Positions 26,900 to 38,747 of a stretch of DNA of 64,000 nucleotides are shown here, one piece after another. The stretch spans positions 558,001-622,000 of the forward strand of contig JADJRB010000001.1 of assembly GCA_016712445.1 (NCBI GenBank). Direction: 5' to 3'. The position numbers and the translations under genes were made by a program. How positions within the stretch are numbered: position 1 is the first letter of the stretch; the number at the start of each line of letters is the position of its first letter. Below the pieces are notes generated by a model that saw only the letters and a program-made list of their open reading frames with translations, searched no databases and had not been told where the DNA came from. This stretch comes from Acidobacteriota bacterium (GTDB lineage Bacteria; Pseudomonadota; Alphaproteobacteria; Caulobacterales; Hyphomonadaceae).

Positions 26900-26907
26900 C
26901 AACCTAT
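26893..26907 (+). promoter_or_regulatory. oxyR: OxyR-binding motif overlapping the oxyR start codon
   Basis: ATAG-ATACAAC-CTAT matches the ATAGnTnnnAnCTAT OxyR consensus at every specified base. The last two bases of the motif are the A and T of the oxyR ATG. The site also covers the candidate -10 box, as expected for negative autoregulation. Confidence 0.75.
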
Positions 26908-27817
26908 GTCACTTCCCACCCTGCGCCAGCTCCAGTTCCTCGTCGCCCTCGGCGAAACCGGCTCGTTCTCACGCGCCGCCGAGGCCTGCCATGTCACCCA
27001 GCCGACGCTGTCGGCCGGCATCAAGGAGCTGGAAGACATGTTCGGCGTGGCACTGGCCGAGCGCGAGGCGCGCGGCGCGTCCCTCACCCATGCCGGCGAA
27101 ATCGCGGCGGCGCGCGCCTCTGCCCTGCTCGCCGACGCGCACGCCCTCGTGCAGGCGGTCACCACGTCCGGCGCGCTGTTTTCGGGGCCTTTCAACCTCG
27201 GCGCCATCCCGACCATTGCGCCCTTCGTCCTGCCGCAGACTGTCAGCCTGCTGACGAAGCGTTACCCGGACCTCAAGCTCTACCTGACCGAAGACCGCAC
27301 CAGCCGCCTCGTCGACCAGCTGAAGGCACGCACACTCGACGCCGCCTTCATCGCCCTGCCCTGGGACGCGCCCGGCATCGAGACGCTGCCCTTGTTCGAC
27401 GACGAATTCCTGCTGGCCGCGCCGGCTGCCCACCCGCTTGCCCGCAAGAACGGCCTGTCGCCGGAAGACCTGAAGGACGAGGACCTGCTGCTGCTCGAGG
27501 ACGGGCACTGCCTGCGCGAGCATGCGCTGTCGGTCTGCCGCCTTAAGGGCGGCGCCGGCCGCGAACAGGTCGCGGCCACCTCGCTCGGCACGCTGGTCAA
27601 CATGGTGGCCGGCGGCCTCGGCGTCTCGCTGATCCCGCGCCTGGCCGCCGACAATGGCCTGACGCTCGGCCCGGACGTCGCCGTGCGCGCCTTTGTCACC
27701 CCGATCATCGGCCGGCAGGTCGGCATCGCGTGGAAAGCCGGCAGCCCGCGCGCCGCCGAAGCCCGCCAGCTGGGCGAACTCGTGCGCGACCAGCTGCGCC
27801 GCGCGCCGGCCGCCTGA
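26906..27817 (+). CDS. oxyR: OxyR hydrogen-peroxide sensor (LysR family)
   Basis: A 303-residue LysR-type regulator. The winged HTH is at about 5-62 (FSRAAEACHVTQPTLSAGIKELE). The sensing domain has Cys202 and Cys211 in GHCLREHALSVC, nine residues apart as in E. coli OxyR Cys199 and Cys208, so the peroxide-driven disulfide switch is intact. It would activate catalase and peroxidase genes under oxidative stress. An exact OxyR site overlaps its own start. It is divergent from the dcw operon. Confidence 0.93.
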   Translation: MSLPTLRQLQFLVALGETGSFSRAAEACHVTQPTLSAGIKELEDMFGVALAEREARGASLTHAGEIAAARASALLADAHALVQAVTTSGALFSGPFNLGAIPTIAPFVLPQTVSLLTKRYPDLKLYLTEDRTSRLVDQLKARTLDAAFIALPWDAPGIETLPLFDDEFLLAAPAAHPLARKNGLSPEDLKDEDLLLLEDGHCLREHALSVCRLKGGAGREQVAATSLGTLVNMVAGGLGVSLIPRLAADNGLTLGPDVAVRAFVTPIIGRQVGIAWKAGSPRAAEARQLGELVRDQLRRAPAA

Positions 27818-27928
27818 AGGCGCGTCTCCGCCGCCACACCGGGAAAAATTCGGCGCGAGGGGCTTACGGCGCGGCCCGAACCGGGCGTAAGTCGCCCGGC
27901 GCCAACAGGGCGCGGGACGGCAGCACGC

Positions 27929-29122
27929 ATGAAGCTCAGTGACTCCTGGCGGGCAACCCTCGCGGCCGGCGCGGTCAACCTCGTGCTGGGCGCCAACCTG
28001 CCCTACCTGCCGGTCTGGATGGAGGAGGTCGCCGGCATGTCGGGCGCCGAGATCGCCGGCGCCGGCACGCTCGCCATCCTGATCCGCATCATCACCGGCC
28101 CGCTCTCGGCCGGGATCGCGCAGGACCACGGCCTGCGGGGCACGCTCGCCACCGTCATGGCCATCGCGCTCGGCGGCTATGTGCTTCTCTTCCCGGACTC
28201 GCCGCGCGCCGTGGATTTCTTCCTCTGCGTGCTGGTCTACAGCGCGATGAACCTTGTCGGCCCGCTGTTCGAGGCGGTCCTCGTCTATGGCACGCGCTAT
28301 GGCCGGCCGGACTATGGCGAGGGCCGCGCGCTGGCGTCGGTGGCGTTCGTGATGGCGAACCTCGCGGGCGGCGCCGTGCTGGGGGCATGGGGCGCCGACT
28401 GGGTACTGGTCTACCTGATCGCCGCCTCGGTGATCGCATCCATTGGCCCGCTGCTGACCAAGCGCGGCGCGCGCTCCGTGCTCGCCCGGCGCAGCCTGTT
28501 CTCGACCTTCACGCAGGCCTTCGCGATGTACCGTCAGGCCGGCGTCTTCATCTACATCTTCGCGGCGGCGCTGATCCAGGCGAGCCATGCCGCCTATTAT
28601 TCCTTCGCGTCGAACGTCTGGATCGCGCAGGGCATCGATGGCGGCCATATCGGCGCGTTGTGGGCGACCGGCGTGGCCGGCGAGATCCTGCTGCTCGCCT
28701 TCTCGCGCCAGCTCCTGAAGAACACCACCGCCTACCTGCTGCTCTGGCTCGGCGGCTTCGGCGCGCTCGTGCGCTGGACAGCGGCGGGTTTCGTGCTGCC
28801 AGTGGAGGCGGTCTACGGGTTCCAGCTGCTGCACGCGGCGAGTTTCGCGCTGACGCATATCGGCACGATGCGCTTCCTGCAGGCGAACCTGCCTGACGAA
28901 CAACTGCCCCTCGCCTACGCAGCCAATGGCGCGCTGGTATTCGGCCCGGCGATGGCGATTGCGGGTCTCGCCTCCGGCCTCGCCTACGACCTCCTCGCGC
29001 CGGGCGGCATCGAGGCGCAGACGCGGATCTACTGGCTGATGGTGCTGGTCACGCTGGCGGGCCTCGGCTTCACCTGGTTGGCCCGGCCCGTGACGCGCCC
29101 GGCGAGCGCCGACGCGGCCTGA
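27929..29122 (+). CDS. MFS permease (MFS_1-like)
   Basis: A 397-residue polytopic protein with about 12 hydrophobic segments. The N-terminal NLVLGANLPYLPVWMEE features resemble the MFS_1-like/nucleoside-sugar-type permeases. The cytoplasmic loop after helix 2 (QDHGLRGTL) is a weak MFS motif A. The substrate is unknown. It stands 111 bp after oxyR in the same direction and could be read from the same transcript, but I see no OxyR-linked function in it. It ends five bases from the convergent glycolipid-binding gene. Confidence 0.75.
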   Translation: MKLSDSWRATLAAGAVNLVLGANLPYLPVWMEEVAGMSGAEIAGAGTLAILIRIITGPLSAGIAQDHGLRGTLATVMAIALGGYVLLFPDSPRAVDFFLCVLVYSAMNLVGPLFEAVLVYGTRYGRPDYGEGRALASVAFVMANLAGGAVLGAWGADWVLVYLIAASVIASIGPLLTKRGARSVLARRSLFSTFTQAFAMYRQAGVFIYIFAAALIQASHAAYYSFASNVWIAQGIDGGHIGALWATGVAGEILLLAFSRQLLKNTTAYLLLWLGGFGALVRWTAAGFVLPVEAVYGFQLLHAASFALTHIGTMRFLQANLPDEQLPLAYAANGALVFGPAMAIAGLASGLAYDLLAPGGIEAQTRIYWLMVLVTLAGLGFTWLARPVTRPASADAA

Positions 29123-29126
29123 CCGG

Positions 29127-29666
29127 TCACACCCGCGCAAACAGTCCGTCATAGGAACGCACCATCAGCGCGTCGTCGACGGCGAGTTCCGCTTCGAACC
29201 CGGCGGCCACGCCGAGGTCGACATAGCGCCAGACGCCGGGCGCCACCGGCACGTAGCGCTGGCGCGAAGCCCGCACGCTGAGATCCAGCGCATTGACGTA
29301 GAGCGCGGTGAGTTCACCGCCGGTCTCTCCCAGCATGCGCAGCGCGAGGCTGTTGCAGAACGGCGTGGCCGACACGTCGATCTCGTCGCAGGCTGCAAGG
29401 TCCGACCGGGCGGCGCCGTCGACGATCCAGGCCTCGGGCAGGCGTTCGATGGTCATGCGGCGCTGGCTGGTCATGTCGCGCCGGTCGATCACCAGTGAAC
29501 GAGTGCGCCACGCACGATCAAGCTGCCAGTCGAGGCGCAGCTCGAGGGGGAATTCGCCCGCACTCAGCAGGCTGGTGCGCACGCCGATGCCGGAATGGCC
29601 GTGCGTGACCCAGGTCACCTCCAGCCCGTCCCGGTCCAGTCTTCGCCAGCAGAAAGTGTGTCGCAT
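29127..29666 (-). CDS. Putative glycolipid-binding domain protein
   Basis: A 179-residue soluble protein that fits the putative glycolipid-binding family (PF06475, PA1994-like). Family features are the Trp-rich start, a DWQLDRAWRTRSLVI strand pair, the W-IVDG turn (about 80-84), and DVSATPFCNSLALR (near residue 100), the counterpart of the conserved DvdlsaTPfTNtLpirrL segment. It ends with a short SYDGLFARV tail typical of the family. It diverges from the MarR-GNAT gene across the 28-bp palindrome, so the two may share control. Confidence 0.75.
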   Translation of the reverse strand: MRHTFCWRRLDRDGLEVTWVTHGHSGIGVRTSLLSAGEFPLELRLDWQLDRAWRTRSLVIDRRDMTSQRRMTIERLPEAWIVDGAARSDLAACDEIDVSATPFCNSLALRMLGETGGELTALYVNALDLSVRASRQRYVPVAPGVWRYVDLGVAAGFEAELAVDDALMVRSYDGLFARV

Positions 29667-29728
29667 CGCGGTCCAACGCGCCCCTGCCGTGTTCGTTGCC
29701 CCAAGGGCGGACAGGGCCGCTTGACTCG

Positions 29729-29756
29729 CATGATATATAACATGTTATATATCATG
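29729..29756. promoter_or_regulatory. Perfect 28-bp palindromic operator
   Basis: Each half reads CATGATATATAACA, and the two halves are exact reverse complements with no spacer. It lies five bases before the MarR-GNAT start and 62 bases before the divergent gene's start. AT-rich palindromes like this are the usual targets of MarR regulators, so autoregulation, possibly of both genes, is likely. Confidence 0.75.
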
Positions 29757-29761
29757 TATCG

Positions 29762-30766
29762 ATGAGGGAGGCGTCCTTGGCGCGCGATGTTTTGGCAGAG
29801 ATGGGATACTTGGCGTTGGGCAGCCGCCTGAAGCGCCTCGCTGAGCGGATGCAGGCGGACGCGACACGCGCCTTCGCCGAGCGCGGCGTACCGGTACAGG
29901 CCACGCATTTCCCGCTGCTGGCGGCACTGACCACCTATGGGCCGCTCAGCGTCAGCGAAGCGGTCGAGGCGGTCGGCATCAGCCAGCCGGCGGTGACGCG
30001 CATCCACAACAGCCTGCAGAAGCTCGGCCTCACCCGCACCATGCCAGTGAAGGGCGACAACCGCCAGAAACAGATCCGCCTGACCGCCCGCGGCGAAGCG
30101 CTGGTGGAAGACATGAAACACGCCATGTGGCCGCACGTGCGCCGCGCCGCCCAGCAGCTGAGCGAGGGACCGGACGCCGACATCCTGACGCTGATCGGCC
30201 GGCTGGAAGAGGGCTTGCAGGCACGCCCGCTGAGCCAGCGCATCCAGGACGAGATCACCGCGGCCAGCGGCGCGCCCGCCTTGCGTCTGGTCGAATATGA
30301 TGACCGGCTCGCGCCGGAGTTCGACGCCATCACGCGCGAATGGGTGTCCGACATGTTCGTACTCGAACAAAATGACATCAAGATCATCGAGAACCCGAAG
30401 GGCATGATCCTCGACCGGGGCGGCGAGATCCTGTTCGTGGAAGCGGGCGAGCGCGGCATCGTCGGCACCTGCGCGCTGATGCCGGTCGAGGGGGCGAGCT
30501 TCGAGCTGACCAAGATGGGGGTGCGCGCCTCGGCGCGCGGCCTGAAGGCGGGCGAGTTCCTGCTGGACCGCGTGCTCGACCGCGCCCGCCAATTGCCGAT
30601 CGGCGAGTTGTTCCTGCTGACCAACCGCAAATGCGCCGCCGCCATCCACCTCTATGAAAAGGCCGGCTTCGTGCACGATGCCGGCATCATGGAGCGTTTC
30701 GGCAAGCGCTACGCGCGGTGCGACGTGGCGATGTCCTACGACCTGACACGCCCGCCGCGGGGCTGA
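29762..30766 (+). CDS. MarR-type HTH fused to GNAT acetyltransferase
   Basis: A 334-residue two-domain protein. Residues about 10-150 are a MarR winged HTH (LSVSEAVEAVGISQPAVTRIHNSLQKLGL as recognition region, then the wing VKGDNRQKQIRLTARG). Residues about 165-325 form a GNAT N-acetyltransferase domain, with a KMGVRASARGLKAGEFLL acetyl-CoA loop and a late NRKCAAAIHLYEKAGF motif. Fused MarR-GNAT regulators are known, but their substrates vary. The gene starts five bases after a perfect 28-bp palindrome, so it is very likely self-regulated. Confidence 0.88.
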   Translation: MREASLARDVLAEMGYLALGSRLKRLAERMQADATRAFAERGVPVQATHFPLLAALTTYGPLSVSEAVEAVGISQPAVTRIHNSLQKLGLTRTMPVKGDNRQKQIRLTARGEALVEDMKHAMWPHVRRAAQQLSEGPDADILTLIGRLEEGLQARPLSQRIQDEITAASGAPALRLVEYDDRLAPEFDAITREWVSDMFVLEQNDIKIIENPKGMILDRGGEILFVEAGERGIVGTCALMPVEGASFELTKMGVRASARGLKAGEFLLDRVLDRARQLPIGELFLLTNRKCAAAIHLYEKAGFVHDAGIMERFGKRYARCDVAMSYDLTRPPRG

Positions 30767-30768
30767 CG

Positions 30769-30800
30769 AAAAAAGGCGGCCCCGCAAGGCCGCCTTTCCG
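30769..30800. terminator. Bidirectional intrinsic terminator
   Basis: The arms AAAGGCGGCC and GGCCGCCTTT surround a six-base loop. An A-run precedes and T-rich sequence follows, so the stem can end transcription of both the MarR-GNAT gene (plus) and the NtrC-type gene (minus), which converge here. Confidence 0.8.
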
Positions 30801-30821
30801 TCTTCCCTTTGACTCCGGTGC

Positions 30822-32285
<1,464 letters not shown>

Positions 32286-32592
32286 GGTATCACCCTTCAC
32301 GTATTATCCGTGCACGGACGCCATCCGGCATGCCGTTCCACATCGTTACGCCCCGTTCTGACACAGAGGGATGGAATTACGGTTGGCGAAATCCTTTGAA
32401 TTTCAACGATTCCCGCCCTGCCCCGCATTAACCTGCGACGCGCCCGCCCGCCTGCCCCCGCGCCTGCAGCCGCCGCAGCACATCCAGCGGTGCGCCGCGC
32501 GCCTGTCCACCGGGATCAATTAGACCTCCGCCCAATGCTTTCTTAAGGTTTCTGGCGCAACAAACGGGTTAACCAGCACGGAATTCAAGCCC
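32286..32592. other. Intergenic region without a gene
   Basis: There is no credible coding frame in these 307 bases. They separate two divergent regulators and must hold both promoters. A GGTTAACC palindrome lies at 32567-32574, just upstream of the sigma-factor gene, and a short C/G-rich stretch near 32445-32470 could fold. Nothing else stands out. Confidence 0.5.
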
Positions 32593-33165
32593 ATGGCCGC
32601 TACCGGGCGACAGCCTTTGCCGTCCTCGCAGGCGGCGCCCGCGTCCCGGCCCGCCCGCCTGTCGGCCGCAGACGAGGCGCTGTTCGCAGACCTGGTGGAA
32701 GACTGCCTGCCGGCCCTGCGCGCCTATGCCCGCAAGCTCTGCAAGGACCCGCACATCGCCGACGACTGCGTGCAGGATGCCTGCATCCGCGCGCTCTCGG
32801 CCTTTGCCAGCTACGATCCGGCCCGCGCCTTCCGGCCGTGGATCTTCCGCATACTGCGCAATGAATGGCTGCAGCGCCTGCGCCGCGACCGGCGCCTGGT
32901 GGCCACGCCCGACGAGACAATCCACACGTTGCTGATCGACGAGCGCACGCCCGAGGCGGCCGCCGACGGCGCCGGCGTGCTGGCCGCCATCGCCCGCCTG
33001 CCCGCCGACATGGCCGATGCCATCAGCCTCGTGCTCGGCCTCGGCTTCTCGTACGAGGAAGCCGCCGAGGCCTGCAACTGCGCGCCCGGCACCATGAAAA
33101 GCCGCGTCAGCCGCGCCCGCGCCCTGCTGGTCGAACAGCTCGACCCGCCGCGCCGCGCCGCCTAG
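32593..33165 (+). CDS. ECF-like RNA polymerase sigma factor
   Basis: A 190-residue sigma-70-family factor. Region 2 (about 27-95) has the YARKLCKDPHIADDCVQDACIRALSAF pattern of ECF sigmas and RPWIFRILRNEW. Region 4 (about 125-182) includes the HTH GFSYEEAAEACNCAPGTMKSRVSRAR. A Pro/Ala-rich 25-residue N-terminus precedes it. No anti-sigma gene is adjacent, so its signal is unknown. Its stop shares a CTAG with the convergent PilZ gene. Confidence 0.9.
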   Translation: MAATGRQPLPSSQAAPASRPARLSAADEALFADLVEDCLPALRAYARKLCKDPHIADDCVQDACIRALSAFASYDPARAFRPWIFRILRNEWLQRLRRDRRLVATPDETIHTLLIDERTPEAAADGAGVLAAIARLPADMADAISLVLGLGFSYEEAAEACNCAPGTMKSRVSRARALLVEQLDPPRRAA

Positions 33166-33533
33166 TTCACTGCCGCCTGGTTGACCGGGGGGCCGTCGAG
33201 CCCGGCCATCGCATAGACCAGCTCCGGCGGCACCGGCGGCTCGAACCGCAGCCCGACGATATCGCCGACCTGCCAGCGCAGCACGGCGCCGATGCGGCGC
33301 GGCTCGCGCTCGCCCGGCAGGTGGGCCAGCAGGTAGACATCGCGGGTCTCGCCGGCCTTGCCGCTGACCGACACGCGCGCGCCGGAGGCCGACACATCGC
33401 GCAGCCAGCCGGCGCAGGCCTGGCTCATGTCGACCCAGACAAGGCGCACGGACAGGTCGGCCGGAAGCCGCACTTCCTGCCGCCCGCCCGATCCCTCGGG
33501 CGCGTCCGCTCCATCCAACTCGGCCTTGCACAT
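33162..33533 (-). CDS. PilZ-domain protein
   Basis: A 123-residue soluble protein. The c-di-GMP binding signature is complete: RxxxR at 18-22 (RQEVR) and DxSxxG at 46-51 (DVSASG), followed by the beta-barrel strands with GLRFEPP near 94-100. It may be a c-di-GMP effector. Start chosen at ATG 33533 with AGGGT upstream; the frame stays open further back, but that part has no domain. It is convergent with the sigma factor gene. Confidence 0.8.
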   Translation of the reverse strand: MCKAELDGADAPEGSGGRQEVRLPADLSVRLVWVDMSQACAGWLRDVSASGARVSVSGKAGETRDVYLLAHLPGEREPRRIGAVLRWQVGDIVGLRFEPPVPPELVYAMAGLDGPPVNQAAVN

Positions 33534-33759
33534 GGTTACCCTATGCTTGCGAAGACCGGAAAGTTCCTTGGGGTGGGGATTTTTTATCGCAGGTGCGCGA
33601 GGATTTAATTGGAGCCCGTAGCCACGAGCCTTCAGGTCTTGATGCCGCCGGTACGCCCTATTTTCGAGAGCTCTAAATTCCCCCCTTGCGCGAAGGTTAA
33701 TGAAACGTAAAAGTGGAAAGCCACAGACGAGACGGGGGCCTGGGGAGGGGCATCGGCTG

Positions 33760-36087
33760 ATGGCGAAAGATACCGGCGCAGACAGACCGCGCAAAGGCAG
33801 CATCTGGGGCGTATGGCGCTGGACCACAGTGTTTATATTCAGTGGACTGACATTAGCTCTGGCAGGCGCTGTGATCCTGGCCGCGCCCTTCTTTGCTGAA
33901 CTCCAGTCACAGAAGGCCGATTGGCTCGCCCTCGGCTGCCTTGCCGCAGGACTTTTCGCCGCCAACATGGCCCGGATGCTCCAGATATGGGGGCGGCTGA
34001 AACCCGCGCTCGAAAAGCCCGCGCGGAAGAGAAAAGTGGACGAGCGCGGAATAGCGCACCAGGGGTTTCGCGAGCTGTTCGTCTACGCCTTTGTCCTCAT
34101 CGTCGGACTCACCGCATTCACCTTTCTCTCCGCTCAACCGGGTCTTTTACCGTGGAACGATCTCGATCTGCACGGCACCAGAGTTGACGACGCCAAAGTG
34201 TTCCATGTCGCTGCCTTGATCTTCAGTCTGGGTTTGGCCCTGGTCCCTGCCTTGTCAGCGATTTATTTGCAGGCTGCGGCAGAGGAAAAAACGCACGCTC
34301 GGGTGCTTTTCAGAAGAGATGCGATTTCGCCGCCTTCATTCTGGGTTGGCGCCGGAATCCTGTTGAGCATCGTTGCCTTGGCCAGTTGGGCCGCAAAAGT
34401 GTCGGGCAATGAGTCCGCCGAACTCGCCTCAAACCTGACCTTCTTCGTTACGTTAGGCGTTATCGCGCTGTTCGTCGCCTTCATATTCCTGCCCCACATC
34501 ATCCGGTATCTTGATGAAGCTGGAGAAAGCGGCGGACTGAAACCAATGGGTGCAAACCCCATCACTTTTCCTGCCTACGCCGCCAGCTACATCGATTCTG
34601 TGCTTGTCCGCATCGTCGCCCCTCTCACGGGCGCGACGCAGAAGGGCCGCGGCATTCCCCACAGTTTCGTTCTCTTGTCACTCATTCCGCTGACTGCGCT
34701 GGGGTTCGTGCTTGCACCGCCTTTTGGCCTGATCCCGATTGGCCTCGGAATGCTAATGGTGATTGCCCTCGGGCGCCGCTGGGCATGGATTGAAGAAGAC
34801 CGGGAGACTGCCTCGCGCCTGCTCAAAACGGAGAGCCCGGAGATTCAGGTCGGCTTCGACAACGACCTCAAAGATGAAGCGCTGCTCGGCTATGCGTCTT
34901 TGTTCTTGCTCGTGCCACTTGCGCTTCATCAGATCTACGGATGGCAGACCACAGCATTCGAAATCACAGATGCCAACCGTGCCACCAACCCATTTATTGC
35001 CTGGCTAAGCTTTTTTGGCGCCGAGCTCGCGAAAGCCGTGCCTTTTGTCGACTGGTGGGAAATCTACCAGGTCGATCTCAGTCCCCCCATCGAGGCCGCC
35101 GCTGACAATCCACTCGGCAAACACCTCACCTTCGCGGCGCGGGCAATGGTGGACCTTGTGATCATGGCCGCGCTCTTCCAGGCTATAGCCATCTGGCAGC
35201 GATCTCGCGCCCAGAAGAGGCTCTACCAGATCGGACATGTGAATCACTTCGAGCCTTTCGCCGAAAGGGACTTCTTCGAAAGCGCTTTCAGAGGCAGGAC
35301 GCAGCACCCCCGCCCTGAGTTTCTCGATCAGATCAAGGCTCACATAATTGCGCGTGAGAACCTCCGCCTTCCCGGCGAGCCTTACAATCCTGAGCGCCTC
35401 GCCGACCTTCTGAACTCAGACAGCCCTGCGGTGCGCCGCACGGCCCTATGGATGGTTGAGGAGTTCAAACTATTGACCGGCACGCCGCCGGAGCAAATCC
35501 GCCAGCTGCGCCAGCACTGGTTCAACCTTTCCTTTCCGCAGCTCTCAGGCTCTCAAGTACCTTCCGAGCGCAAACGCCTGCTCGAAGAGAAACACAAATT
35601 TGAGCAACTCCTCGCCGAACTGATGGACGACACCAGCGTCGTCCGGCTGGACGAGACCGGCGTCCTCCTTGGCCTCATCGAAGACATCCGACAGATTCCT
35701 GAATTGTCTTTCGCCCAAATCGAGGCGCTCCGGCTCTTTGGAATGCTGCGCAACGAATACGCACTTCTGGCGCTCGCGGCACATGTACTGCCGCCGACAG
35801 AGACTGAGTGGCGTCAACGGATCCAGACCAAGTTTGGCCGGGCGCCAAATCTTTTCCTCGGACAGGCGCCTATGCGCATCAAGGTCTACGAAGCGCTGGA
35901 AGCTTTCGGAACCAACCCGCCCGCAACACGGGGCATTCATCGCAAGACTGTGACGTTCCTGAAGCTAATGTCGGAAATCGACGGAGCCGATCCGGCGCGC
36001 AACCGCGCCCGCCGCGCGGCTGAGAAAGTCGAGGAGGCGCTGAATGCGTTGGCGCTCAGCGAGGTTGATGACGAAGCGGAAGAGTAG
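33760..36087 (+). CDS. Large polytopic membrane protein of unknown function
   Basis: A 775-residue protein that I do not recognise. Residues about 15-500 hold roughly ten hydrophobic segments in pairs separated by short charged loops. The last 270 residues are soluble and helical, with a HEAT-like stretch (NSDSPAVRRTALWMVEEF) and an acidic end. The ATG at 33760 has GGAGGGG nine bases upstream; the frame is open to an ATG at 33700. Base use is lower in GC than the neighbours (29 of 60 G+C at 34261-34320), so recent transfer is possible. It is monocistronic. Confidence 0.75.
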   Translation: MAKDTGADRPRKGSIWGVWRWTTVFIFSGLTLALAGAVILAAPFFAELQSQKADWLALGCLAAGLFAANMARMLQIWGRLKPALEKPARKRKVDERGIAHQGFRELFVYAFVLIVGLTAFTFLSAQPGLLPWNDLDLHGTRVDDAKVFHVAALIFSLGLALVPALSAIYLQAAAEEKTHARVLFRRDAISPPSFWVGAGILLSIVALASWAAKVSGNESAELASNLTFFVTLGVIALFVAFIFLPHIIRYLDEAGESGGLKPMGANPITFPAYAASYIDSVLVRIVAPLTGATQKGRGIPHSFVLLSLIPLTALGFVLAPPFGLIPIGLGMLMVIALGRRWAWIEEDRETASRLLKTESPEIQVGFDNDLKDEALLGYASLFLLVPLALHQIYGWQTTAFEITDANRATNPFIAWLSFFGAELAKAVPFVDWWEIYQVDLSPPIEAAADNPLGKHLTFAARAMVDLVIMAALFQAIAIWQRSRAQKRLYQIGHVNHFEPFAERDFFESAFRGRTQHPRPEFLDQIKAHIIARENLRLPGEPYNPERLADLLNSDSPAVRRTALWMVEEFKLLTGTPPEQIRQLRQHWFNLSFPQLSGSQVPSERKRLLEEKHKFEQLLAELMDDTSVVRLDETGVLLGLIEDIRQIPELSFAQIEALRLFGMLRNEYALLALAAHVLPPTETEWRQRIQTKFGRAPNLFLGQAPMRIKVYEALEAFGTNPPATRGIHRKTVTFLKLMSEIDGADPARNRARRAAEKVEEALNALALSEVDDEAEE

Positions 36088-36090
36088 CCC

Positions 36091-36453
36091 CTACCCCCGC
36101 AAAATCTTCTCCATCGCCTTGCCCTTGGCGAGCTCGTCGATCAGCTTGTCCATGTAGCGGATCTCGCGCATCAGCGGGTCTTCGACCTCTTCCACACGCA
36201 CGCCGCAGACGACGCCGGTGATTAGCGCGCGCGCCGGGTTCGGCTTCGGCGCCTCGGCGAAGAAGGTGTCGAAACTCGCCGCCTTGTCGATCTGCTTCTC
36301 GAGCTGTTTCTGCGTGTAGCCGGTCTGCCAGCGGATGATCTCGTCGACCTCCGCTTTCGTGCGCCCCTTCTTCTCCGCCTTGGCGACATAGGCGGGGTAG
36401 ACCTTCGCGAAGGCCATGTCGAAAACCTTGTGCCGGCCGGTTGCCTGTTTCAC
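36091..36453 (-). CDS. DUF2200 family protein
   Basis: A 120-residue protein that matches DUF2200 closely. FAKVYPAYVAKAEKKGRTKAE comes early (about 15-35), and VEEVEDPLMREIRYMDKLIDEL and the end GKAMEKILRG are family hallmarks. The function is unknown; such proteins are small, soluble and often monocistronic. It ends four bases from the convergent unknown membrane protein gene. An inverted repeat with 9-bp arms lies just upstream of its start. Confidence 0.9.
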   Translation of the reverse strand: MKQATGRHKVFDMAFAKVYPAYVAKAEKKGRTKAEVDEIIRWQTGYTQKQLEKQIDKAASFDTFFAEAPKPNPARALITGVVCGVRVEEVEDPLMREIRYMDKLIDELAKGKAMEKILRG

Positions 36454-36462
36454 CGCGTCCTC

Positions 36463-36485
36463 CTGCTGACATCTGCTGTCAGCAG
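36463..36485. promoter_or_regulatory. Inverted repeat between DUF2200 gene and uvrB
   Basis: The arms CTGCTGACA and TGTCAGCAG are exact complements around TCTGC. The repeat ends ten bases before the DUF2200 start and 62 bases before the uvrB start. It is not the GTTC-N7-GTTC LexA box known from alphaproteobacteria. An operator for the DUF2200 gene is the simplest reading. Confidence 0.5.
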
Positions 36486-36547
36486 CCTACACCGCACAAA
36501 ACAGGAACACTAGACACTCCGGGGCGGCTCGCCCATATCTTGCGGCC

Positions 36548-38731
<2,184 letters not shown>

Positions 38732-38747
38732 GTCCGCCAACTGTCAG

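Larger units (their letters stand above)
26510..26905. promoter_or_regulatory. Divergent mraZ/oxyR control region
   Basis: This 396-bp stretch carries no convincing gene. It holds the MraZ repeat array near the mraZ end and the oxyR promoter with OxyR site at the other end. A GANTC lies at 26612. Short open frames across it have no family likeness. The dcw promoter should lie on the minus strand between about 26600 and 26750, but I could not choose boxes with confidence. Confidence 0.6.

Noticed and set aside
26969..29152. Long minus-strand frame (727 codons) opposite oxyR and the MFS gene
   Set aside because: It is antisense to two genes with clear families. Such frames arise in GC-rich DNA because stops are rare opposite codon-biased genes.
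36454..36547. LexA box in front of uvrB
   Set aside because: A GGAAC is present, but no GTTC-N7-GTTC or GAAC-N7-GTTC pair could be found.
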